A DNA stretch of 64,000 nucleotides, taken from assembly GCA_937873715.1 (NCBI GenBank), contig CALMYJ010000004.1, positions 320,480-384,479 on the forward strand. Reading direction: 5' to 3'. Below the pieces are notes generated by a model. That model did no database searches. It saw only the letters and a program-made list of their open reading frames with translations, and was not told the origin of the DNA. Shown here piece by piece: positions 54,623 to 63,338 of the stretch (position 1 is its first letter; each line of letters starts with the position of its first letter). The stretch is from an uncultured Chitinophagaceae bacterium. GTDB lineage: Bacteria > Bacteroidota > Bacteroidia > Chitinophagales > Chitinophagaceae. The position numbers and the translations under genes are program-made.

Positions 54623-55258
54623 ATGAAATCTTACAATATTTTATTACAAGATAATAAAAAATGGGCCAGTCAAAAACTGGCCGATGATCCTCATTTTTTC
54701 GAAAGGCTGGTAAACGTACAAAAGCCGGAGTTTTTATGGATTGGTTGCAGCGACAGCCGGGTACCACCTAATGAAATTACCCAAACAGAACCCGGCCAGA
54801 TTTTCATACACCGCAATGTGGCCAACCTGGTAGTGAATACCGATGTAAATGTGCTGAGTGTGCTGGATTATGCCGTAAATCATTTAAAAGTGAAGCATGT
54901 GGTAGTGTGTGGCCATTATGGCTGTGGCGGCGTGGAAGCTGCTCTTTCTAAAACCAACTTTAATCATATCCTCAATATGTGGCTGCGTAATATCAAAGAT
55001 ATTTACAGGCTGCATCAACAGGAACTGGATACAATACAGGATACAACACAAAAAGTAAACCGCCTGGTAGAGCTGAATGTAAAGGAACAGGTGCTCAACC
55101 TGGCTAAAACCTCCATCATACAATCGGCCTGGAAACAAAGCGGCGGCCCCGATATACATGGATGGGTATACGATCTTCACGATGGTATTATTAAATCCAT
55201 TTACGAAATACCTGCAGGCAGTCCATTAGACCCTATTTATGAATTAGGGGATTTGTAA
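54623..55258 (+). CDS. can: Beta-carbonic anhydrase (Can type)
   Basis: 211-residue zinc enzyme. ATG 54623 (MKSYNILLQDNKKWASQ). The zinc ligands fall at Cys42, Asp44, His98 and Cys101 (GCSDSR; CGHYGCGG), the same residue numbers as the well-known Escherichia coli enzyme. The start at 54551 would add 24 residues without support. It is the second, distinct beta-carbonic anhydrase in this stretch, divergent from the SulP-linked one. Confidence 0.94.
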   Translation: MKSYNILLQDNKKWASQKLADDPHFFERLVNVQKPEFLWIGCSDSRVPPNEITQTEPGQIFIHRNVANLVVNTDVNVLSVLDYAVNHLKVKHVVVCGHYGCGGVEAALSKTNFNHILNMWLRNIKDIYRLHQQELDTIQDTTQKVNRLVELNVKEQVLNLAKTSIIQSAWKQSGGPDIHGWVYDLHDGIIKSIYEIPAGSPLDPIYELGDL

Positions 55259-55394
55259 AAAAGCCGGGAACACTTCCATTTTGATATAGACATTACTGCT
55301 TTCTGGAATAAATCCAGAAAATAGACAATTTTTTGCCCGTACGGCCGTTATCTACCCGGTAAAATCCATTTATCCATTTACACAAGAGCTGCGT

Positions 55395-56744
55395 ATGGAA
55401 CCATACAAAATATTTATTGTAGAAGATGATCCCTGGTACGGCGAAATACTGGAGTACCATCTTTCACTTAACGAGGATTATGTAATTACAAGGTTTACCA
55501 ATGGTAAAGACTGCCTGGCCAATCTGCATAAAAAACCCGATTTAATTTCTATCGATTTTTCATTGCCTGATTATACCGGCGATAAACTGTTTCAAAAAAT
55601 TAAAGAGGCAGATGATTCTATCCCCGTAATTGTAATTAGCGGGCAGGAGGAGATATCCGTAGCCGTTACTTTGCTCAAGATGGGGGTATCGGATTATATC
55701 GTTAAAGACGATAACACCAAAGACCTGCTGTGGAATGCTGTTATTAATGCCCGTAAAATGGGCAACCTTAAGAAGGAAGTAGAACACCTAAAGGAAGAGC
55801 TGGGCCAAAAATTTGCTTTTGATAAAAGTATAAAAGGTAAAAGCCCGGCACTTACCAAAATTTTTGCCTTAATGGAAAAAGCTACCAAAACCAATATCAA
55901 TGTTTCCATCACCGGCGAAACAGGTACCGGTAAAGAAGTAGTAGCCAAAGCAATACATTATAACTGCGAAAGAAAAAAGAAAGCCTTTGTAGCCGTTAAT
56001 ATGGCGGCCATTCCCAAAGAACTGGTGGAGAGTGAATTGTTTGGGCACGAAAAAGGTGCTTTTACCGGCGCTGTGGCCCGCAAAGCAGGTAAGTTTGAAG
56101 AAGCCAATGGCGGCACTATTTTTTTAGATGAGATTGCAGAGCTTGACCTTAGCCTGCAAAGCAAATTATTAAGGGTGCTGCAGGAACGGGAAGTAGTAAG
56201 GGTTGGCGGTAATGAAAAGGTAAAACTGGATATACGCCTGATATCGGCCACACATAAAAATTTAGCTGAAGAAGTAAAAAAAGGCCAGTTCAGGGAAGAT
56301 TTGTATTACCGCATTATCGGCCTGCCTATTGATTTGCCACCACTGCGGGACAGGGGCAGCGATGTGCTGATACTGGCTAAATTTTTTGCTGATGAATTTG
56401 CAAAAGATAATAAACTGGGCCAGGTAACCATTACCCAGGATGCTAAAGATAAATTAATGACCTATCACTTCCCGGGTAATATACGGGAGTTAAAAGCTGT
56501 GATAGAGCTGGCCTGTGTAATGTGCAACGATAATGAAATAACGGCAGCGGATATATCCTTTAACTCCACAAGGCAGGATGAAATTTTTTCTTTTGAGCAA
56601 AAAACACTGCGACAATACACCTGCGATATCATTCGTCACTTCCTGAAAAAATATGATGATGATGTGCTGCTGGTTGCCGAAAAACTGGATATTGGCAAAT
56701 CCACCATTTATAAAATGATTCAGCAAAAAGAAATTGTGATATAA
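55395..56744 (+). CDS. Sigma-54-dependent response regulator (NtrC family)
   Basis: 449-residue activator. Receiver domain 1-125 with phospho-acceptor Asp54 (LISIDFSLPDYTG). The central AAA+ domain (about 145-380) has Walker A GETGTGKE near residue 174 and the sigma-54 contact loop GAFTGA at about 221-226. A Fis-type helix-turn-helix ends the protein (DVLLVAEKLDIGKSTIYKMIQ). It lies 137 bp after the Can gene. A stand-alone Hpt protein gene follows 40 bp on, but no histidine kinase is adjacent, so signals probably arrive from a distant kinase through a phosphorelay. Confidence 0.94.
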   Translation: MEPYKIFIVEDDPWYGEILEYHLSLNEDYVITRFTNGKDCLANLHKKPDLISIDFSLPDYTGDKLFQKIKEADDSIPVIVISGQEEISVAVTLLKMGVSDYIVKDDNTKDLLWNAVINARKMGNLKKEVEHLKEELGQKFAFDKSIKGKSPALTKIFALMEKATKTNINVSITGETGTGKEVVAKAIHYNCERKKKAFVAVNMAAIPKELVESELFGHEKGAFTGAVARKAGKFEEANGGTIFLDEIAELDLSLQSKLLRVLQEREVVRVGGNEKVKLDIRLISATHKNLAEEVKKGQFREDLYYRIIGLPIDLPPLRDRGSDVLILAKFFADEFAKDNKLGQVTITQDAKDKLMTYHFPGNIRELKAVIELACVMCNDNEITAADISFNSTRQDEIFSFEQKTLRQYTCDIIRHFLKKYDDDVLLVAEKLDIGKSTIYKMIQQKEIVI

Positions 56745-56783
56745 ACAGACCGGCTGCCTATTTATAAAAACAAACCTACTATT

Positions 56784-57134
56784 ATGTCTATGCAAAGCCT
56801 TTATGATATTTCCGATATTCAGGCCATCAGCCGCGGCAACAACGATTTTGTGCTAAAGATGCTCAAGATGTTTGTGGATTATACGCCGCATAATGTAAAA
56901 GAAATGAAGGAGCGTTATGCTGCAAAGGATTTAACCGGCATGGGTGAACTGGCACATTCCATTAAGCCAACAATTGATAGTATGGGTATTACGGCCATTA
57001 AAGACACCATCCGTGAAATTGAAAAAACCGGCCGGGATAAAAATGATAGTCCCGAACTGCCAGCCCTGCTTGAAAAAATTGAAGTAACCATCAATGATGT
57101 TGTTGCGGCAGTGAAGCTGGATTACCCTTTATAA
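56784..57134 (+). CDS. Histidine phosphotransfer (Hpt) domain protein
   Basis: 116-residue all-alpha protein. The phospho-accepting His is about His58 in GELAHSIKPTIDSMG, the canonical Hpt HxxKP motif. It has no other domain, so it can shuttle phosphate between a hybrid kinase and the neighbouring regulator. It immediately follows the NtrC-type gene and is followed by a strong terminator. Confidence 0.9.
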   Translation: MSMQSLYDISDIQAISRGNNDFVLKMLKMFVDYTPHNVKEMKERYAAKDLTGMGELAHSIKPTIDSMGITAIKDTIREIEKTGRDKNDSPELPALLEKIEVTINDVVAAVKLDYPL

Positions 57135-57169
57135 TGCTTACTAACCCGTGTATATAAGCTGTAGCTGAG

Positions 57170-57195
57170 GCGGAGCCGCAAAGCTCCGCTTTTTT
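57170..57195 (+). terminator. Rho-independent terminator after the Hpt gene
   Basis: A 7-bp GC-rich stem GCGGAGC / GCTCCGC with a CGCAAA loop is followed by a run of six T. It ends the can-NtrC-Hpt plus-strand run. Confidence 0.85.
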
Positions 57196-57215
57196 ATTTC
57201 CCGGCATCGAACAGC

Positions 57216-58553
57216 TTATTGATGATTTCGGGTATTTCGTATATCCCTTATGGTTTGATGCTGTTGTTTATCCCCCGTTTTGGTAATATCAAGGCGCTGC
57301 GACAGGTATATGCCTGAGTGGCCGCTAAAGTAATAAGCCGTGAAGCAGGCAACAGCATAGTAAAGGGTATATTCTCCTCCAAACAATTCAACCCCCATGA
57401 TGGTGCAGGCAATTGGGGTATTGGTAGCACCGGCAAATACAGCAATAAATCCCAGGCCTGCCATTAAATCAACCGGCGCACCGGTTAGCATGGCAAGGGT
57501 ATTGCCTAAAGCAGCGCCAATAAAAAATAACGGGGTTACTTCGCCACCTTTAAAGCCCATGCCAATAGTAATGGCGGTGAACAGCAGCTTCCACCACCAG
57601 CTCAGGTAGCCTGCACCTCCTTCATTAAAACAGGATAGGATGGATACGCCATTCTGCTGCGGATGTGTTACACCAAGGCCGAGGTAATCCCTTGTGCCCA
57701 ATGCAAATGTTAATGCAATAATGATGATGCCACCGATAGCCGGTATCATCCATTTAACAGGGATAAAGCGATTGCTGTAGTTTTTTATACAGTGCGATAA
57801 CTCCGAAAATAAATAACTGGCAAGCCCAAAACACACAGCAGCCAATATCACTTTTGCCAGCAGCATATAGTTGAAGTGCAGAAACGAAATATCGCTGTTT
57901 ATCATTTTAATGAAGCTGATATGATAACCGGTATGCTGTATGCCGTAAGCGGTACAGGTAAAATCGGCCAGCACGCTGGCGATAAAACAGGGCAGCAAGG
58001 CATCGTATTTCATACGGCCAACAGCCAGTACTTCCAGCGCAAAAATGGCCCCGGTAACCGGTGTGCCAAATACAGCACCAAAGCCTGCGGCAATACCACA
58101 CATCAGTAAAATGCGTACATCCTGTTTGTTGAGTTTAAACCATTTGGCTACCAGGCTGGCCATGCTGCCACCCATTTGTACGGCGGTACCTTCACGCCCG
58201 GCAGAGCCACCAAAAAGGTGCGTTATGATAGTAGCAGCCAGTACCAGCGGTGTCATCCTTGCCGGTACGCCACCACCAGGCTCGTGTATTTCATCCATAA
58301 TCAGGTTATTGCCGGCTTCTGTATTTTTCCCTAAATATTTGTACATAAAATAAATAAGGATACCCGCCAATGGTAGTAAGTACAGCAGCCATCCCTGTTG
58401 CCACCGCAGTTCGGTAGCTTTATCCAAAAGCCATAAAAAAAGTGCTACCAGCGAGCCTGCAATAATTGAAACCGGCAGGCTCAAAATAGTCCAGCGAATA
58501 AGGTGATTGAAAATTTGTACTTGTTCGAAGCGGTTGCGAAGTTGTGGTATCAT
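57216..58553 (-). CDS. ClC-type voltage-gated chloride channel/antiporter
   Basis: 445-residue membrane protein with about 10 hydrophobic helices. The anion-selectivity motifs are visible: [15 protein letters not shown] (GREGx; the gating Glu is retained, with Thr replacing the common Pro) and [21 protein letters not shown] (GxFxP-like: here GGEVTP). It may be a Cl-/H+ antiporter or fluoride-type channel; the variant second motif is atypical and does not settle this. Convergent with the Hpt gene. Confidence 0.88.
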   Translation of the reverse strand: MIPQLRNRFEQVQIFNHLIRWTILSLPVSIIAGSLVALFLWLLDKATELRWQQGWLLYLLPLAGILIYFMYKYLGKNTEAGNNLIMDEIHEPGGGVPARMTPLVLAATIITHLFGGSAGREGTAVQMGGSMASLVAKWFKLNKQDVRILLMCGIAAGFGAVFGTPVTGAIFALEVLAVGRMKYDALLPCFIASVLADFTCTAYGIQHTGYHISFIKMINSDISFLHFNYMLLAKVILAAVCFGLASYLFSELSHCIKNYSNRFIPVKWMIPAIGGIIIIALTFALGTRDYLGLGVTHPQQNGVSILSCFNEGGAGYLSWWWKLLFTAITIGMGFKGGEVTPLFFIGAALGNTLAMLTGAPVDLMAGLGFIAVFAGATNTPIACTIMGVELFGGEYTLYYAVACFTAYYFSGHSGIYLSQRLDITKTGDKQQHQTIRDIRNTRNHQ

Positions 58554-58962
58554 CCTGCAAATAAATTGAAATAACGGAAGTTATCCATTGTTAATAATTG
58601 CAGGCGTCATCAGTTCATGTTGCAGAACGGTTGGGTAAGGAAGACACCATTTCCTTTGTGCGGTAAAGATAGGGTACAAAATAATTGACAGTAAAAAATT
58701 GAGGATTAAACGAAACACAGTACAGTTTATTAATCAACAGGTGCTTCCTGCTTTGGTAAAGGCCCGGGGCATTTGCTTTGGCACATTTGCAGGGTTGGCA
58801 GCCTTCCATTCCAGATTTGTATATGCTGCAAAAATGGAATTACCAGGGTAAGCAGGGCCATACAGGCAGAGGCAAAGTTTATGCTATCGCAGTTCAGTGC
58901 AAAAATTGATTACCTCAAAGCGACCGGAAAATCATAAGCAACCAATTAATGAAGCAACATAT
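58554..58962. other. Intergenic region between ClC gene and tRNA-Leu terminator
   Basis: No supported gene in about 400 bases. Upstream of the ClC gene a 64-codon frame on the minus strand (58615-58809, starting MEGCQPCKCAK) has a Cys-rich beginning but ordinary composition afterwards. It is not called. The region is AT-rich with no hairpin of note. Confidence 0.4.
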
Positions 58963-58989
58963 AAAAAGCCCCGGTTGAAAGACCGGGGC
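58963..58989 (-). terminator. Rho-independent terminator of tRNA-Leu(GAG)
   Basis: An 8-bp stem GCCCCGGT / ACCGGGGC with a 6-base loop (58968-58989) is followed, in minus-strand sense, by five T (58963-58967). It lies 6 bases beyond the tRNA 3' end. Confidence 0.85.
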
Positions 58990-58995
58990 CTGTTG

Positions 58996-59079
58996 TGCCC
59001 AAGACTGGATTCGAACCAGCACACCCTTTCGGGCGCCACCACCTCAAAGTGGTGCGTCTACCAATTTCGCCACCTGGGC
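58996..59079 (-). tRNA. tRNA-Leu (anticodon GAG)
   Basis: The minus strand reads GCCCAGGTGGCGAAATTGGT at its 5' end and closes with a seven-pair acceptor stem (GCCCAGG / CTTGGGC, one G-T wobble) plus discriminator A. The anticodon stem CCACT(TTGAGGT)GGTG gives GAG. The long variable arm (GGCGCCCGAAAGGGTGT) and GGTTCGAATCC T-arm fit a class II leucine tRNA. 84 bases; CCA not encoded. Confidence 0.93.
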
Positions 59080-59195
59080 ATCTAATCCCGATAGATAGGA
59101 TTAAGGGCTGCAAATATAGGCGATTGATGAAAAATAAACAGGCTTTCGAAGAAATCTGTTGCATTTAGATAAATAGGCCACATACAATATCGTGT

Positions 59196-60341
59196 TTACC
59201 GGCTTAGTACAATCCTGAATGTGGTGCCCTTACCCGGTTCGGAATTTTTTACAAAAATTTCTCCGCCGTGGTATTGTTCAATTATTCTTTTCGACAGGCT
59301 TAGCCCCAGGCCCCAGCCTCTTTTTTTGGTGGTAAAGCCCGGCTTAAATACACGGTTGATATTTTGGGTACTGATGCCTTTACCAGTATCCGTTACATCA
59401 ATAATTACCTGTGTTGTTTCGTTCCGGATTACAATATGCACATCACCCTGGCCTTCCATGGCATCCAGTGCATTTTTGAGCAGGTTTTCAATTACCCAGT
59501 CAAACAATGGCCCGTTAATAAGTGCAGTTATTACAGGCTCATTGGTGGTAATAAAAAACTGTACTTTATCAGTAGCCCTGCGCCTGATATAGGCCACCAT
59601 ATTTTGCACCTGTAATACTATATCCATTGCCTCAAGCTGCGGTTTGCTGCCTATTTTGCCAAAACGTTCGCTCACGAGTTGCAGCCTGTCTACATCTTTT
59701 TTCATTTCAACCGCCATTTTTTCGGCACCGGGTGTTTCTTTCAATATTTCCATCCAGCCTTGCAGGGAAGATAAGGGTGTGCCCAGTTGGTGGGCCGTTT
59801 CTTTTGCCATGCCTGCCCATACCTGGTTTTGGGTAGATTTATTGCGTACAGAAATAGTAACTATAACAACAATAATAAATAACGCTACTACAAATAGCTG
59901 TACCAGTGGATAGTAACGTACTTCTTTGAGCAACTTTGAATCGCCATAATAGTATTGATTAATTATAAGTGGATTACTGCTTATTTCTACTTTAATTACT
60001 TTGCCTAACTTTTTAAATTCAGCAATTTTTTGGCGCAGGTAGGTACTGTCGGTTTTAAGCAGCAGGGTATCCAGGTTGAGTACTTCTCCTGATGGCTTAT
60101 CGTTTTCGTCTGTTTCTATAATTGGGATATCTGTATTATGTGTGGCAATGATATTGGTTAGGTCGATGGCGGCCTGTTCAGTTACCGTAGCTCTTGTTTT
60201 AAGCGATTGTACCCATACGTTTACTTTTTCTCTTTCATCCCGTTCAATTTTTTTTGCCAGGTAATTGGAATAAAATATGGTGCCGGTTACAATGGCTATT
60301 GCCACTAAGGCCAGGCCTGTTCTCCAGTTAAATAGCGGCAT
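59196..60341 (-). CDS. Sensor histidine kinase
   Basis: 381-residue membrane kinase. ATG 60341 (MPLFNWRTGLALVAIAIVTG); an ATG at 60347 adds two residues. TM helices at about 5-25 and 143-165 border a periplasmic sensory region. The H-box is AKETAHQLGTPLSSLQGW with His near residue 184. HATPase motifs are VIENLLKNALDAMEG, DTGKGI and KRGWGLGLSLSKRI. No response regulator is adjacent, so it is an orphan by position. Divergent from the glycosyltransferase gene. Confidence 0.92.
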   Translation of the reverse strand: MPLFNWRTGLALVAIAIVTGTIFYSNYLAKKIERDEREKVNVWVQSLKTRATVTEQAAIDLTNIIATHNTDIPIIETDENDKPSGEVLNLDTLLLKTDSTYLRQKIAEFKKLGKVIKVEISSNPLIINQYYYGDSKLLKEVRYYPLVQLFVVALFIIVVIVTISVRNKSTQNQVWAGMAKETAHQLGTPLSSLQGWMEILKETPGAEKMAVEMKKDVDRLQLVSERFGKIGSKPQLEAMDIVLQVQNMVAYIRRRATDKVQFFITTNEPVITALINGPLFDWVIENLLKNALDAMEGQGDVHIVIRNETTQVIIDVTDTGKGISTQNINRVFKPGFTTKKRGWGLGLSLSKRIIEQYHGGEIFVKNSEPGKGTTFRIVLSR

Positions 60342-60433
60342 AAACATGATTAAAAGTAAGAAAGGGAAAGCAACCGGCAATGACGCTTTAAAACAGAAAT
60401 GTTTATGTTTGTACAAAGCATCATCAACATATC

Positions 60434-61495
60434 GTGGAGCTACATTCTGCAGCAACTGCACATACAATTTTTACACAGCCATCTGTAGCCATCGTTATAC
60501 TTAACTGGAATGGTAGGCATTACCTCGAAAAATTCATTCCGGCATTATTGTTATCCACTTATGGCAATAAAAAAATTATTGTAACAGACAATGCCTCTGA
60601 TGATGATTCGGTAACATGGCTGCAGCAACATTATCCGCAGGTTGAAGTATTGCAGCATAAAAAAAACGAAGGTTTCGCCAAAGGATATAATACTGCATTT
60701 AAAAAAATAAACACAGATTATTATGTACTGCTTAATAGTGATGTAGAGGTAACCCCGGGCTGGATAGAACCTGTGATTGAATTAATGGAAAGCAACAACA
60801 GCATTGCGGCCTGCCAGCCCAAAGTATTGAGCTTTAACGATAAAAATTTGTTTGAATATGCCGGTGCCAGTGGCGGCTGGATAGACAGTTTTGGCTATCC
60901 CTTCGCAAGGGGCCGGGTATTTGAGCATCTCGAAGCGGATAACGGCCAGTATAATGATGCCGTACCCTGTTTTTGGGCAAGTGGGGCTGCCTTATTTGTA
61001 AAGGCTAAACAGTATCACGAAGTGGGAGGGCTGGATGAGTACTTTTTTGCCCACCAGGAAGAAATAGATTTTTGCTGGCGTTTACAACTGGCCGGCTACA
61101 AGGTGTATGTACAACCGGCATCAGTGGTGTATCATGTGGGCGGCGGCACACTGCCGGCTGGCAATACAACAAAAGTGTACCTCAACTTTCGGAATAATTT
61201 GATTATGCTTTGTAAAAACCTGCCACTCCGTAAGGCCCTTTGGAAGATGCCTTTTCGATTTATGCTCGACGGTATCGCCGCATGGAAAGAATTATTTGGC
61301 GGTAACCCGGGCTACTTTGTGGCAGTGGTAAAAGCTCACCTGGCGGTGATTTACTGGTTATGCTTTCAACGGCGGTTATCTGTGTTTCCGCTATCCAAAA
61401 AGGGTGCGCTTTTGGGTTGGCTGCAGGGTATGATTATCTGGAAATATTTTGCACAAAAGCGGAAGCTGTTTTCAGAAATTGTAGTACACAAATAA
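60434..61495 (+). CDS. Family 2 glycosyltransferase
   Basis: 353-residue protein starting at GTG 60434. The GT-A fold is evident from VAIVILNWNGRHYLEKFIPAL, the nucleotide-sugar-binding VTDNASDDDSV and the DxD-like LLNSDVEVTPGW, followed by acceptor-binding FFAHQEEIDFCWRL. These features fit a rhamnosyl- or related transferase, but the donor and acceptor cannot be named. A C-terminal hydrophobic segment may associate with the membrane. Divergent from the sensor kinase. Confidence 0.9.
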   Translation: MELHSAATAHTIFTQPSVAIVILNWNGRHYLEKFIPALLLSTYGNKKIIVTDNASDDDSVTWLQQHYPQVEVLQHKKNEGFAKGYNTAFKKINTDYYVLLNSDVEVTPGWIEPVIELMESNNSIAACQPKVLSFNDKNLFEYAGASGGWIDSFGYPFARGRVFEHLEADNGQYNDAVPCFWASGAALFVKAKQYHEVGGLDEYFFAHQEEIDFCWRLQLAGYKVYVQPASVVYHVGGGTLPAGNTTKVYLNFRNNLIMLCKNLPLRKALWKMPFRFMLDGIAAWKELFGGNPGYFVAVVKAHLAVIYWLCFQRRLSVFPLSKKGALLGWLQGMIIWKYFAQKRKLFSEIVVHK

Positions 61496-61545
61496 TTTTT
61501 TTTCAAACACAAGCATTATTTTTGCCCCCATTAAAATTGAACACC

Positions 61546-61749
61546 ATGCAGCAGGAAATTATCGATAATAAACATAAAGATTTTGCTCATAACTGGGTGT
61601 CATCCTCCCGATTCCTGTTTTATTGCCAGGTATTTTTGGTAGTGGCATTTATTTTGGGTGGTTGTTACAATTTATACACACATCGTTACAAGGGAAAACC
61701 TGAGGTGGCGGTGCCTGAAAATACCCAGTACAATCCCGAGTACAAATAA
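61546..61749 (+). CDS. Small single-helix membrane protein, hypothetical
   Basis: 67-residue protein beginning MQQEIIDNKHKDFAHNWVSS with one TM helix (about residues 23-42, FLFYCQVFLVVAFILGGCYN). A -7-like box TATTTTTG (61517-61524) lies 21 bases upstream of its ATG, and the reading frame is clean. A longer in-frame reading from 61360 overlaps the glycosyltransferase and is not credible. No family recognised; its function is unknown. Confidence 0.6.
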   Translation: MQQEIIDNKHKDFAHNWVSSSRFLFYCQVFLVVAFILGGCYNLYTHRYKGKPEVAVPENTQYNPEYK

Positions 61750-61751
61750 AA

Positions 61752-61782
61752 TTTTGCAGTGTAAATACAAACACTATTTTTG
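61752..61782 (+). promoter_or_regulatory. Promoter of the tRNA-Gly gene
   Basis: TTTTG at 61752-61756 and TATTTTTG at 61775-61782 (TAnnTTTG) separated by 18 bases form one of the clearest Bacteroidota-type promoters in the window. It lies about 90 bases upstream of tRNA-Gly. Confidence 0.65.
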
Positions 61783-61872
61783 CAGTCCCAAAAAACAGCG
61801 TGTAGCTTTGGGTGCAGGAAGGAGAAGGTGAGAGGATTTTTGAGAAGATTTGATATTTGACATATAAAGTTT

Positions 61873-61948
<76 letters not shown>

Positions 61949-61952
61949 GATT

Positions 61953-61982
61953 AATCCCGACTATGTTCGGGATTTTTTTTCA
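61953..61982 (+). terminator. Rho-independent terminator after tRNA-Gly
   Basis: An 8-bp stem AATCCCGA / TCGGGATT (loop of six bases) is followed by T8, a few bases after the tRNA. Confidence 0.85.
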
Positions 61983-61993
61983 ACAATAGTGTT

Positions 61994-62079
61994 ACTCGGG
62001 TGGTGGAACTGGTAGACACGCAGGACTTAAAATCCTGTTCCCAGCAATGGGAGTGTGGGTTCAACTCCCATCCCGAGTA
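61994..62079 (+). tRNA. tRNA-Leu (anticodon UAA)
   Basis: The acceptor stem is ACTCGGG / CCCGAGT with discriminator A. GTGGTGGAACTGGTAGACAC is the D-arm region. The anticodon stem CAGGA / TCCTG encloses CTTAAAA, giving TAA. A long variable arm (GTTCCCAGCAATGGGAGTG) marks class II. 86 bases. It lies 45 bases after tRNA-Gly and is likely from the same promoter unless the terminator between them is complete. Confidence 0.93.
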
Positions 62080-62082
62080 CTA

Positions 62083-62106
62083 AGCGGCCCCGGCCGCTTT
62101 TTTTTA
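62083..62106 (+). terminator. Rho-independent terminator after tRNA-Leu(UAA)
   Basis: A 7-bp stem AGCGGCC / GGCCGCT with a CC loop is followed by a run of T, 4 bases after the tRNA. Confidence 0.85.
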
Positions 62107-62324
62107 TACTGTAATCTAAGCCTGAAAAAATCTGCTGCTTCACTCCGGGGCTTTTACCATCACCGTGTTTTATTTTTAGTGCGTTGCCGCAACGATATTG
62201 TATCATTATTATTGTCTTGCTGCGCTATTTCGAATTCTTACTACATCAAAATACCAGAATAGCCTAAATAGCAGTATTTCATTTGATTCATCTTTGTATT
62301 GTTCGCAATCTGAAACAATATCTT

Positions 62325-62915
62325 ATGAACTACACCAGTGAAATGCCCGACGAGAAGCTGATTCAGCTTTATTTAAATGGAAACAGCGCTGCACTTTCCA
62401 CGCTTGCTGAACTGCATAAAGACAGAATTTATAACACCATTTACAATATGGTGCAAAATGAAACTGCTGCAGAACAAATTTTTCACCATGTATTTGCTGC
62501 TGTTATCAACAACCTGATGGCTGGTAAAGGCCCTGCAGATGGTAATTTTTTACAATGGGCTGTAGGTATTGCCCGACAGTTGTGCCTTGAATATTTAAGG
62601 ACTGAAAGATTACGCCGGCTTGGTATTGAAGTTATACCGCCGGTTAATACTTCGGGGTTATCGTTTGCAAAGGATGAAAAATTGCCCATTCATAATGGTA
62701 TTTGTCATCAAAGCCATGCAAAAATTAAACACATGATTGATAAGCTGCCCGAGGCACAGCGGGAAGTAATAGCACTCAATCATTATGCCGGTATGAGTTT
62801 AAAAGATATTGCCGGTATAATGAAATGCAGTCTCTCTGCAGCATTGGATAATATGCGTTCGGGCCTCAGTAACTTGTGGAAGCTGATGCAGGATAACGAA
62901 ATGGCACTACGCTGA
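62325..62915 (+). CDS. ECF-like sigma-70 family factor
   Basis: 196-residue protein from ATG 62325 (MNYTSEMPDEKLIQLYLNG). Region 2 is visible as AALSTLAELHKDRIYNTIYNMVQNETAAEQIFHHVF followed by GNFLQWAVGIARQLCLEYLRTE; region 4 as LPEAQREVIALNHYAGMSLKDIAGIMKCSLSAALDNM. The length and absence of regions 1.1 and 3 fit the ECF group. No anti-sigma gene is adjacent; the convergent neighbour encodes a LuxR-type protein. Confidence 0.85.
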   Translation: MNYTSEMPDEKLIQLYLNGNSAALSTLAELHKDRIYNTIYNMVQNETAAEQIFHHVFAAVINNLMAGKGPADGNFLQWAVGIARQLCLEYLRTERLRRLGIEVIPPVNTSGLSFAKDEKLPIHNGICHQSHAKIKHMIDKLPEAQREVIALNHYAGMSLKDIAGIMKCSLSAALDNMRSGLSNLWKLMQDNEMALR

Positions 62916-62919
62916 TTAT

Positions 62920-63198
62920 TTATAATTGATAGCTGCTTGCCAGTTCTTTTAATTCGAGCAGGTTGGTTACGCCAAGTTTTTCGAACAGCCTGGCTTTATG
63001 GGTGCCAACGGTAGATACCTGCAGGTGTAGTGCTTTGGAAATATCGCTAACCGTTTTTCCGGATAAGAGCTGCGAAGCCACTTCAAACTCACGGGCAGAT
63101 AATTTATCAAAGGGATTATCCGGGTTGCCCGCTATACTGTCATCGGCAAGAAAGGAAGCGAAAGAAGCGCTGATATATTTGCGGTTGCTCAGCACCAT
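62920..63198 (-). CDS. LuxR/NarL-type DNA-binding protein without receiver domain
   Basis: 92-residue protein. The C-terminal LuxR helix-turn-helix is complete (LSAREFEVASQLLSGKTVSDISKALHLQVSTVGTHKARLFEKL). The N-terminus MVLSNRKYISASFASFLADD resembles the last helix of a NarL-type receiver domain, so the gene looks like the 3' portion of a response regulator whose receiver part is absent. No receiver coding is visible upstream in any frame (63199-63338). It may still be a functional stand-alone regulator or a remnant. It is convergent with the sigma-factor gene, 4 bp apart. Confidence 0.75.
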   Translation of the reverse strand: MVLSNRKYISASFASFLADDSIAGNPDNPFDKLSAREFEVASQLLSGKTVSDISKALHLQVSTVGTHKARLFEKLGVTNLLELKELASSYQL

Positions 63199-63338
63199 GT
63201 ATGGGGGTTAAAACACAACGGAACAATCCTTTAGTTTAAAAAAAGTGCGAAAAATGCACTACTGGCGTGGGTTTCAGGTGTTTTTTTGTTTTTTGATTTA
63301 AAAAACAAAATGGAAAACATAGTCAATTCGGGTATATT

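Noticed and set aside
58615..58809. Minus-strand frame beginning MEGCQPCKCAK
   Set aside because: Cys-rich start is suggestive, but the rest is not protein-like and a different frame over the same DNA also gives a short plausible peptide (CPGPLPKQEAPVD), so no frame can be chosen.
58897..59085. Short plus-strand frame across the tRNA-Leu(GAG) gene
   Set aside because: It overlaps the tRNA and its terminator, and reads the antisense of a structured RNA.
62189..62220. GCAAC and GTC near the second sigma gene
   Set aside because: The spacer is about 20 bases rather than 18, and it is more than 100 bases from the ATG, so it does not match the two elements at 7767 and 9720.
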